Both the position numbers and the translations under genes were made by a program. This document shows positions 55,801-64,000 of a stretch of DNA of 64,000 nucleotides, piece by piece. Under the pieces are notes generated by a model that worked only from the letters and a program-made list of their open reading frames with translations, was not told the origin of the DNA and did not search any database. The stretch's first letter is position 1, and each line of letters opens with the position of its first letter. The DNA is from Diphasiastrum complanatum (lineage: Eukaryota > Streptophyta > Lycopodiopsida > Lycopodiales > Lycopodiaceae), in contig CM055100.1 in NCBI GenBank assembly GCA_029204225.1, positions 926,624 through 990,623 of the forward strand, written 5' to 3'.

Positions 55801-57462
55801 AAAAAGTCATTATTAATTGGTTTTTCAATTTTCCCTGTGCTGAGTCGCGATAGATAATCAACATTCGTATGATATTTTCCTTGGCGAAGTTCTACTTGAT
55901 AAGTGAATTCCTACAAAAGTAGAACCCATCGAGCAATTTGTCCTGATAGATCTGGTTTATTCACAAGATACTTTAGAGCATAGTGATCAACGTGAAAAAT
56001 AAATGCATCTCCCAACAAATAATTCCGAAATTGTTTAACAGTGAAAATCATTTCAAGTGCTTCCCTTTCTGTAGCCGAATAATTCTTCTCCGAGGCACTG
56101 AGCTATCGACTCGCATAGTAGATGGGATGATCTTTCTTCTGATCGTCCTTTTGGCTCAGACAGACGCCAATAGAAAATGGAGTCTTTGAACTCAATATAA
56201 CTATGAAATAAAATAGCTCAGTTGCGTGGTCTCAGAATAGGAGCATTGATCAACCTTTGCTTAAATTCTTCGAATGCTTTCTGTTGTTGATTTGTCGACA
56301 AGTATTCCACTTGTTTCTTGAGTAGATGAGTAAGAGAGGCAGCAATAGAAGCATGATTTTGGATAAATCTCTGATAATATCCAACATGTCCTAAGAAAGC
56401 TCTTAGCTCACGTAGATTGGTTGGTATCTGGAGATTCTTTATAAGCTCGACTTTATCTTTGTCGACTTCTATTCCTCTGTTTGATATTCTGTGTCCAAGT
56501 AATATTCCTTCTTGCATACCAAAAAAACATTTCTCTGGATGAAGGGATAAACAAGTATCTGGACACCATTGCAATGTTAGTTTTAGCTTCTATAGGTGTG
56601 TCTTTCTATCACTATATACACAGAAATCATCAATAAAAATTTCAAGAAAAGTTCTTAGGAAGGCAACGAAAATTAACATCATGATTCGCTGAAAAGTTGC
56701 TGGTGCATTGCAAAGACCAAAGGGCATTTTGTTGTAGGCATAAGTGCCCCAATCCGTAGTAAATGGGGTCTTTGAACGATCCTCCTTTCGCACTCCAACC
56801 TGATTATAACCAGAGAAACCATCACAGAAACTGTAACGCTCTTGACCAACAACCTGATCTAATTCCTTAAGATCAATTCGGTGCTCTCCGAATTCTACAG
56901 GTATATCTTTCAAATCGTCGAGCGACCAGGCAAAAACATCTTGATACTCCTTCAATAATTCTGTGAATTTCGCCAATTCCGATTCTCCAAGTGACTTTGA
57001 AACATGCACAAATCTACCAGGTGCAAGTTCAATTAGTTCAGTAGAATCTGGTAGAATGATACCTTCTGTCATATTGGCCTTGGTATGGCCATGATTTTCA
57101 TACATGGTTGACTCTATAGATGTATTCTTGTTTTCAGCCTGGTTGTTATTACCAAATTTGTGTTCAGATTCATCACTCGAATCATCAGACTCTTTCAAGT
57201 TCATGTCTGCAACTTTAATTTCTTCAATCAAAACATCTGCTTCAATGTTGCAGGCATCGAAGGATTCTTCTTCATCAGCATTCTCATAGCATTCGAAATA
57301 TTGCACTTTTATGTCAGATGCATTGGAAAAAATATTGAAGGCATAAGAAGATTCTTTTGAGGTAAAACTGGTGTCAGACAAAAGAGTTTCACCTTCATAT
57401 TTGTCATGACTCCAGGTGGTTATTTGTTCTGCTGGCTTATCTCAATTATTGGTCTCACCAGT
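55801..57462 (-). pseudogene. Gypsy G2 reverse transcriptase and RNase H remnant
   Basis: 57381 downward: acidic linker, then SLGESELAKFTELLKEYQDV and FAWSLDDLKDIPVEFGEHRI, the usual lead-in to plant gypsy RT. It then jumps from HRIDLKE to LDQVVGQERYSFCDGFSGYN, skipping the RT N-terminal fingers (about 80 residues deleted). KTPFTTDWGTYAYNKMPFGL, LCNAPATFQR and the FIDD active site (near 56620) follow. After a stop come LSLHPEKCFFGMQEGILLGH and ELRAFLGHVGYYQRFIQNHA (56218-56574), then RNase H in broken frames to about 55800. Not functional. Confidence 0.82.
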
Positions 57463-58018
57463 CTAAAATCTCAAGTCTCTGAATTTCCAATGAACACTTG
57501 TGTTTGATTGATAAAGCCAGGGCCGTCCAATTAGCACATAATAAGATGACAAACCAAGCGGTCTGATAATTATAAAATTCATTGTGAAAGGCTTGGCTTG
57601 AATGTCAATAGTGAAATCCTTCAATTCTCCAACATGTTTTTGTCGCATCGAATCAGCTAACTTGATATTTCGTTGTGTCAGTTGAATGTCAGTAAGCCCC
57701 AAAGCATGAGCTGTGTCTTCTGTTATTATGTTCACGCTGGAAGCAGAGTCTATTGGCACTTTTACAATCAGACATCCCACAATGGTAATATCAATTTCAG
57801 GTGCACCGAGATCACCTAAATCAATAGACAAAACACCAGCATCTGGCAAAGAAACTTTTTTTTTTCTTTCAAGGGGCAGAAAGACCTTTCAGTTGCTTTC
57901 TGTAATAAGTGTTATCTGCCAACAGCTGCTCAAAAGTGATGTTCGGATAAAGAGATCCAATATCAGTCACAATGTCATAGTCCTTCGTCTTCGATTTCGA
58001 GATTGGCTTGTCAATAAC
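57463..58018 (-). pseudogene. Gypsy G2 gag end and protease
   Basis: Minus strand from 58018: TFEQLLADNTYYRKQLKGLS (gag end, as in G3), then protease LPDAGVLSIDLGDLGAPEID, LIVKVPIDSASSVNII (the catalytic DSG/DTG reads DSA) and SSYYVLIGRPWLYQSNTSVH. The element is cut at 58018 by the LTR of element N, so upstream gag and 5' LTR are absent. Confidence 0.75.
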
Positions 58019-58849
58019 TGTGAAAAATGCAAAAATAAGCTTGGTAGAGGCCAAAAATCTTGTATATAGATGATTACACATGTGTGGAGCCTGTTCCCAC
58101 ATGTGAAAATAATGTACTTGTCATGTACCATAATCATATAGATTGTACATATGATTCAATTCAAGTTCTAGTGGCTAAAAAGGCCAAAAACTAGTTTTCT
58201 AGATATATGACACATGGCATCAATCTATTGATTGCATGAGCCAAATATTTTGGTTAGGTGTCATATCCCATGTGTAGAGGACATCTCACACGTGTGGAAT
58301 AAGCTGAAGTAGGCGAATTTTGAATTCTAGAAGATTTCCAAGTAGATCTCCATATAGAAGGAAAATGGACCAAAAGTGCTCAAAATAGAAGGTTTTGTCC
58401 AAGTGTCAGTTTTGCATGATGAATCATCATATGACAAAGCACCTTCACACATGTGGGATCAGAGGGATGATCAGTACCATGAGCTCCCACTTATTGTATA
58501 TATAGAGCCACATTTGGCCATAATCATTGTGAGACACCAATCTTGGTTTTGGAAGCAATTTTGAGTGATTCTCTCCATTTGTCTACATTTGTTTTGATTG
58601 TTTTGAGGTTCTATCAATGTGTACTTTATTTTTAGGTTGGAGTCCGTACTCAGATAGTGTTTCACACATGTGAAACCATAAAGTACACTTACCTTCAATT
58701 AATGATTGTTCTTGTTAGGATTTTGTGTCTAGAATTGATCTAGATTGATCATAATCTGAAGTAGATTGATAGATCAAGTAATTTGACAACCAATCCTCTT
58801 GAGGATCGGATTAGGATCCACTCTTGGTCCTTTTTGTACTTTTTGCACA
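58019..58849 (+). repeat. 5' LTR of element N
   Basis: TGTGAAAAATGC to ACTTTTTGCACA. TATA box TATATATA at 58497-58504. Several E/G-box palindromes: CACACGTGTG (58287-58296), CACATGTG cores near 58086, 58450 and 58663 (the last within TTTCACACATGTGAAA). Confidence 0.88.
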
Positions 58850-60234
58850 TGGTATCAGAGCCTAGTACAAGAAGTTTTGTTGAAATTGATAGGGTTAATC
58901 CAAACCAAAGCCAAAATTAGCAATTTTTTGGGAACTAGTCAAATTTTGTGTAGCGAGTTGGATTTGATAGCTATCATTTTTGGTCCAGACCTTGTTGTGG
59001 GTTGTAGGAACCCTTTTCACACGTGTTAGTCCGTACAGCTCCGGTTTTGGCTGAGAAAATTCAAAAATTTGTACAATTTGACTCACACACCCAATTTGAG
59101 AGATTTTTGGTTCAAAATCAAGCATTTTCTATAGAGAATCTAATCCCTTGATTAGTTCTTGGATTAGATCAGCCAATAAATTAAATTTTAAGCTTGAAAT
59201 AGGTGCATTAATTGATCATCTCTGATTTTTTGAGTGCATGTTGAAGTTGAGAGAGATTTTGCTAAAAATCATAGATTAAGGAGTGATATGCAAGGTGAGA
59301 GGTTGTAATCCATTGTACCATCACTCTAGATTTGTTCAAGAGTGATAGGGTCAAGTTTAGAAGCATCAACTTGCTAGAAAACATCCTTGGATCTGTCCTC
59401 CAATTGAAACCTTTGAGAGTTTCTAGTGCATATAGAGCATTTATGCAAATCTTTTGTAGAATTTGACATAGATTGGCTTAAATTGAGAGTTCTAAAAAAG
59501 AGATTGAGATCCAAGTCACATTATTCAATCCTAATCAGTTTGTTTGAGTGTTTGTAAGGTTTGAAAAGAGTCATTAAGGTATCTATGGCAAATGTGTAGA
59601 GAGAGATCCAATTTTCTAAAGAGTTCCTTCCTTTGTAGAGGGCAAGACCTAGAAGCTCATTATGTGTTGTTATAGGTGAAGAATTTGTCTTCTCCTAGGT
59701 GATCAAATCTTTCTAAGTGGTATTAGCTCTTTGAAGCACAATATCTTAGTGAGAAAAATCACAACTTTTGATTTTGAATTTCATTCCAAGTCTTAAAAGT
59801 AGAGTAATTGGTGGAATCCAATAGGAGTGATTGAATTCAATTTGTTGAGCAAAAATTGACATAGAATGTATGAAACTCAAATTAGTTCTATTAAACTTTC
59901 TTTGTGAGAGTGTGAGGGTCAATTTGTGATCCCATTGGATGTCTATAATGAGGAGAAGTCCATATTTGAGTATTCATGCATGGTTGAGATCTTTGTGAAT
60001 CTCTAGTTGTCTAATTTTTAAGCTTTGTGAAAAATTGGTGGTATAGTTTGTTTACAAATCAAATCAAGTTCATTCTAAATCTCAAGAGTGAGATTATTTG
60101 GGTCAAGAGTGAGTCCAAAAGAAGTGATTAAGTTTGATTTTTAGTGATCAAAGCAAAGTTTCCAAGTGACTAGTCATTAGTGTGAAGATTGATTCTTAGG
60201 TTTGTGAGTTAGATCTTTTGTAGATCCTTCTAGA
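58850..60234 (+). other. Primer site and long leader of element N
   Basis: TGGTATCAGAGCC then about 1.37 kb with no sense ORF of note. The start of the gag gene expected here is missing or unrecognisable. Confidence 0.7.
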
Positions 60235-61602
60235 TTGTTGAAGATGTTCAAATCTAGTCTCTTGAGAGTCACAAATTACATTTGTAGAATCATATCACAA
60301 GTTTTTATTCACATAGCATCAATAGGTGGCATCCTATTGAAGGAAAGAAAGGATCCTAAGTGCAACCTTTGTGACAAGGGAGGATATATTTTCTCAAGAT
60401 ACTACAAAAAGAAGACCAATCCATCCAAGGAGAACCAAAGCAAGGGGTCCGAGGTGAAGGATGGAACTTCAAGTTCGAAATGCAAATACAAGAAGGACAA
60501 ATCCAAGGAAAGGTGTTTCCTTTGTGAAAAGGTGAATGAGGCTTGGTGTCTCACAAGGACTTGCAAGATTTGTCTTCAAGAGTCCATCACAACACATGTT
60601 GAATCTTTTGAGATTTTTCATTTGGAAGTGCATTGTTGGGTTCAAGATGCAAAGATAGATGTCACTTTCATGAAAGTAACTTGGATTTATTTTATGTCCT
60701 TGGAAAGTATTTTGCTTGTAACTTTGGACAAGTTCAAACTTATTGTTATTATCCAAGAGAAATCAATCAAGTCACAAAATGAAAATAGTTTCATTTATGC
60801 TCTCATGTCAACTTATGAAGAACCATTTTGCTTTGAAGAGATTTTTGTATCTCAAAGGTGGATTAAGGCAATACTAGTTGAGTGTGATGCCTTAAAAGAT
60901 AGCAAAATATGTTTTCCTTGTAAGCTTACATTAGTTATGAAGTCAAGGAAATGGAAATATCTTCATAATGTAGGATCTTTTGGTTTCAATAAGATCATGA
61001 ATGATGTGTTCATTCATAAAGATGAAAATTGTATGTTTTCAATCCTAAAGACAAGTTGTAAGCTTCTTATGAGAATAAGTGAAGCATCCAAAGTGGACAC
61101 TTATATCCATAAGCAAGTAGTTAGCCTTATTGAGATGGAGATACCTTTTGATTTCAATATTGGAAAAATCATGCCAAGTTGTGGTGATTTTTGGACTTAT
61201 GTTTCTAGCATAAGTAATCTTGATAATCATAGGAAGTGCATATTGAATGGTCATACTTGTTGTGATCATTATGAGACATGGAGGTCTCGGATTTCCATCA
61301 AGAAGGAGCATCATGAAGAGGATCTTAAGGAGTCATCCCAAGGTTCAAGTGTGCCAAGGATTGAGGAGGAGAGACCTTCTCAAGTTGTGATTCCAAAAAG
61401 AAACTCAAGAAACATGGTTGAACCCATGTGGCTCACATTTCAAGGGAAAGAGGAGCATATCTCATGCGAAGGAGCAAAGCTCAAGGTCAAGCATCTACAT
61501 GAAAATTGGAAGGAATCAATTTTGCAGGTGCTAGGATGGTGCAAAGCTCTCAAGCTCATCAAAGATTTCAACATCAAAGAAGCACTATCATGGATATGGT
61601 GA
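60235..61602 (+). CDS. 455-codon ORF of element N: rearranged copia gag/pol pieces plus unknown region
   Basis: Open frame starting MLKMFKSSLLRVTNYICR. Near residues 42-60 is a decayed zinc-knuckle motif (CNLCDKGGYIFSRYYKK; His and last Cys replaced by Tyr). A Lys-rich linker and a Cys-rich segment (CFLCEKVNEAWC) follow. Around 190-225 is a stretch like the copia RT lead-in (RWIKAILVECDALKDS), and near 400-420 RNSRNMVEPMWLTFQGKEE matches the integrase-RT linker of copia A (RSSRAKVEPSRLTYQGKGQ). Between them is an unrecognised region including SEASKVDTYIHKQVVSL, which resembles the C-terminal end of the element P ORF. It is best read as a pol-derived ORF that has lost the catalytic parts but kept an open frame. 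It may be protein-coding or just recently decayed. Confidence 0.55.
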   Translation: MLKMFKSSLLRVTNYICRIISQVFIHIASIGGILLKERKDPKCNLCDKGGYIFSRYYKKKTNPSKENQSKGSEVKDGTSSSKCKYKKDKSKERCFLCEKVNEAWCLTRTCKICLQESITTHVESFEIFHLEVHCWVQDAKIDVTFMKVTWIYFMSLESILLVTLDKFKLIVIIQEKSIKSQNENSFIYALMSTYEEPFCFEEIFVSQRWIKAILVECDALKDSKICFPCKLTLVMKSRKWKYLHNVGSFGFNKIMNDVFIHKDENCMFSILKTSCKLLMRISEASKVDTYIHKQVVSLIEMEIPFDFNIGKIMPSCGDFWTYVSSISNLDNHRKCILNGHTCCDHYETWRSRISIKKEHHEEDLKESSQGSSVPRIEEERPSQVVIPKRNSRNMVEPMWLTFQGKEEHISCEGAKLKVKHLHENWKESILQVLGWCKALKLIKDFNIKEALSWIW

Positions 61603-61742
61603 TTTCAGATCAACATCAAGCTCATTGGCTGATCTTCACACCTTTTGAACCAGCAAAGACCAATTCAGCCCATGGAGTCAAGTTCAAGATCATCATGTTT
61701 TCCATCAAGCTAGATTTACCAAGCTAGATTTTTGAGGAGGAG

Positions 61743-62007
61743 TGTGAAAAATGCAAAAATAAGCTTGGTAGAGGCCAGAAATCTTGTATGTAGATGATTA
61801 CACATGTGTGGAGCTTGTTCCCACATGTGAAAATAATGTACTTGTCATGTACCATAATCATATAGGTTGTACATATGATTTAATTCATGTTCTAGTGGCT
61901 AAAAAGGCCAAAAACTAGTTTTCTAGATATATGACACATGGCATCAATCTATTGATTGCATGAGCCAAATATTTTGGTTAGGTGTCATATCCCATGTGTA
62001 GAGGACT
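61743..62007 (+). repeat. 3' LTR of element N, truncated
   Basis: Matches 58019-58283 almost base for base, then stops at GAGGAC where the 5' LTR continues with ATCTCACACG. Confidence 0.88.
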
Positions 62008-62760
62008 TGGATGCACCACTATCAATGTACCATGTATTCTTGTCATTAATGCTGTAATGAACAATTTTGAACTCTCACCAGTATCATCTTCATATTGATC
62101 ATCATTGTATTGATGTTGATCAGTATAATTGTCTTCATAATAATAGTCATCAAATTGATGTTGATCAGCATAATTTCTCGCTTGCCATTTGTCTTTTCTT
62201 TGTTCCATCTCCTTCTGTTTCTTGAAGCATTCACGCTCCCAGTGGCTAGGCTTGCTGCAACACCTACAATTTCCAGGTTTATTTTGTCTTGAATAGCCGC
62301 GTCCTTGACCTTGGCCTTGATTGCAATTGCCTCAATTCAGACTATCATTGACTTGCTCATGAAATTGTTGAAATGATCCCTGGCTTGAGTTTCCTCCTCT
62401 CGATTGATACCTTCCATGGCCAAATCTTCCACCTTGTCCTCTAACTGCAAGAGCTTAATCATAGCTCCTGTTACGATGATTCAAGTTCTCTTGACATTGC
62501 CCTTCTTGCAAAAGCAATCCACCTAGTTCTTCATAGGTTGGAAGATTTTCTCTTGTGGATATACTCGTCACAAACATCTGATGTGACTCACTCAGACTAT
62601 TTAATGTCAATTGCACGATCTCACGATCTTGTACTCGCTCTCCAACTGCTGCTAATTGGTCGCAGATCTCTTTGATCTTCAGTATGTGATTGAAAATAGT
62701 TGCACCATCATCCATCCGCAATGTATGCAACTTCGTCTTCAAAAACAGTATTTGAGATGT
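62008..62760 (-). pseudogene. Copia gag-protease fragment (copia L)
   Basis: Minus strand from about 62760: gag C-terminal half (KLHTLRMDDGATIFNHILKI, QLTLNSLSESHQMFVTSIST, PTYEELGGLLLQEG), a Gly/Gln/Arg-rich linker and CCHC knuckle CRCCSKPSHWEREC (about 62220-62265). An Asp/Tyr-rich spacer follows, then the start of protease, WYIDSGASK (about 62010-62035), where it is cut by the truncated LTR of element N. One stop after NRSYD and one frameshift near the spacer. A different copia lineage from A, B and P. Confidence 0.75.
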
Positions 62761-63020
62761 ATTTGTTGTCTCAGATCACTAAAACTCATACAAAATGTAA
62801 AATGTACAAATAAACTCTGAACTCCTGATAGAGAGAGAAAACCTACAAGTAGACTAATAGACTAGCTACGACTAATGACAGCTAGTCACAACTCTCAACA
62901 TTAATGTACCTTGTAAACAGTAACAATGAAGTTTATGAGTGATTTTTAACAGAAGCATGTAACCTCTCAAAGGCTCATAAACTACCATTCTCAAGATCCA
63001 AAACAAGGTCTAGCACTCCT
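62761..63020. other. Unassigned spacer, possibly LTR-derived
   Basis: No ORF; AT-rich with short GACTAG/TAGTC words. Lies between copia L (minus) and copia M (plus), no primer site seen. Confidence 0.35.
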
Positions 63021-63026
63021 CTTGAA

Positions 63027-64000
63027 ATGATCCATTCGAATGTTCATAGTTTTTCACATGATTCTAATGGTGGTGCCAAGTACTATGTAATATTCATTGA
63101 TGACTATTCTAGATATTGTTGGATGTACCTCTTGTCTAGCAAATCTATATTGTATGATTCTCTCGTAAAGTTCAAAACTTTGATAAACTTTTCTTACTTC
63201 AATGTTGGATGAGCCAACATGCTATGAAGATGCTTGTAAATCTAAGAGTTGGATGGATGCTATGCAAGTAGAGTATGATGCTCTCATTGAGAATCATACT
63301 TGGGATCTTGTGAATCTTTCTCAAGGGAAGAAACCACTTGATTGCAAGTGGGTGTTTAGATTGAAGTATAGCCAAGATGGATCAATAAGTAAGCATAAAG
63401 CGAGGTTTGTAGCAAAACAATTTTACAAACCAAAGGCATTGATTATGATGAAACTTTTGCTCCTATGGCTAAGCTTGTTACTATTAGATTGATCATTAGT
63501 CTTGCTATGACCTTCAATTGGGAGCTATTCCAACTTGATTTCACAAATGCCTTCCTCAATGGTTATTTGGAGGAGGAGATCTACATGAGGCAACCCGAGG
63601 GCTTAATCAAAGGAAAGCATGAAGGAAAGGTGTGTTTCTTGAAGAAGAGCCTCTATGCGCTCAAGCAAGCACCTAGAGCATGGTACTCTAGGCTACACTC
63701 TTTTATCATTTCCATCAATTTTGTGATGAGTGCTCATTGTATATAAGATTTCATGATGATAAGATCATTATTCTTGTATTGTATGTAGATGACATTATTT
63801 TGAGTGGTATCTTCATCACATGATTACCGAAAGTCCTCAAGTGCATATATTGTCTTTTTTGGAGGAAATCTCATATCCTGGATTTCCAAAAAGCAAGATA
63901 CTATCTCTCTTTCTTGTGAGGGCCTAGCCGAGGATAAAGCACTCACTACGTCAACAAAAGAAGTGCTTTGTTTCAAGAGGATTCTATTGGAGCTAAAGTG
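63027..64000 (+). pseudogene. Copia integrase-RT-RNase H remnant with internal deletions (copia M)
   Basis: Plus-strand pieces: integrase core start SNGGAKYYVIFIDDYSRYCW (63027-63190), which jumps at about 63200 into the RT lead-in WMDAMQVEYDALIENHTWDL (second Asp and Glu of the core lost). CKWVFRLKYSQDGSISKHKA follows, then a frameshift near 63420, and MAKLVTIRLIISLAMTFNWE, FQLDFTNAFLNGYLEEEIY and SLYALKQAPRAWYSR. After a small shift comes the active site YVDDIIL (about 63785-63805), and then another jump into RNase H (GGNLISWISKKQDTISLS, ALTTSTKEVL). It continues beyond the window. Confidence 0.78.

Larger units (their letters stand above)
58019..62007 (+). mobile_element. Pol-less copia-type element N, 3' LTR truncated
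   Basis: 5' LTR 58019-58849 (831 bp), primer site TGGTATCAGAGCC at 58850, long leader, an ORF at 60235-61602, PPT-like TTTTTGAGGAGGAG before 61743, and the first 265 bp of a 3' LTR (61743-62007). The overlapping LTR parts are nearly identical (a handful of single-base differences, e.g. AATATAGA/AATGTAGA-type changes). The 3' LTR ends at GAGGAC, fused to a minus-strand copia. No protease, integrase core or YVDD is encoded. Inserted next to the protease of gypsy G2. Confidence 0.82.

Overview
This is repeat DNA from a nuclear plant genome, most likely a large-genome seed plant (a gymnosperm would fit, but the sequence cannot settle the species). Almost everything recognisable is LTR retrotransposon: Ty1/copia elements primed by an initiator-Met-tRNA-like site (TGGTATCAGAGC), and Ty3/gypsy elements with FIDD-type reverse transcriptase and H-H-C-C integrase. 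I found no convincing host gene, tRNA, rRNA or CRISPR array.

Layout. 1-3325: two decayed minus-strand copia copies. 3731-10527: the left part of an RT-less LTR element (C1), split by a complete, very young copia-type element (5005-10433, TSD CAAAT, LTRs differing at one base) that carries gag plus a roughly 700-residue extension instead of pol. 10482-13062: a coiled-coil ORF and a deleted minus-strand copia. 14215-21190: a plus-strand gypsy fragment with two protease-like repeats, split by complete copia A (14890-21042, minus, TSD CAGAT). 21240-26470: a second copy of the RT-less element (C2) with a 24-25 bp minisatellite and its 3' LTR. 26959-29697: a copia LTR/leader scrap joined to a minus gypsy gag with three zinc knuckles. 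29698-35345: gypsy LTR remnant, degenerate telomere-like DNA, a broken DNA-transposon-like ORF, a nested palindrome, a 172-bp GA tract, small spliced-looking exons and a possible copia LTR. 35346-44515: a minus gypsy copy interrupted by a solo LTR (TSD ATTGG), which is itself interrupted by complete copia B (37073-43223, plus, TSD TGCAT). 44759-51296: a plus copia start (E) abutting a minus copia (F). 51821-58018: copia scrap, then a minus gypsy (G2) with protease, RT, integrase and an extra ORF downstream of integrase. 58019-62007: a second pol-less copia-type element with a 455-codon ORF. 62008-64000: two more deleted copia fragments, the last running off the window.

How the parts relate. 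Copias A and B are two members of one family in opposite orientation, sharing LTRs, gag-protease ORF, pol ORF and the same -1 frame offset between them. The pol-less elements at 5005 and 58019 look like parasites of the copia machinery: they keep LTRs, primer site and (in the young one) gag with a zinc knuckle, but encode no protease, integrase or RT, so they would need enzymes in trans. Gypsy copies G1 and G2 both carry an extra ORF in the env position downstream of integrase. Several otherwise unrelated copia LTRs share a palindrome built on CACACGTGTG (or CACATGTG), a plausible common regulatory site.
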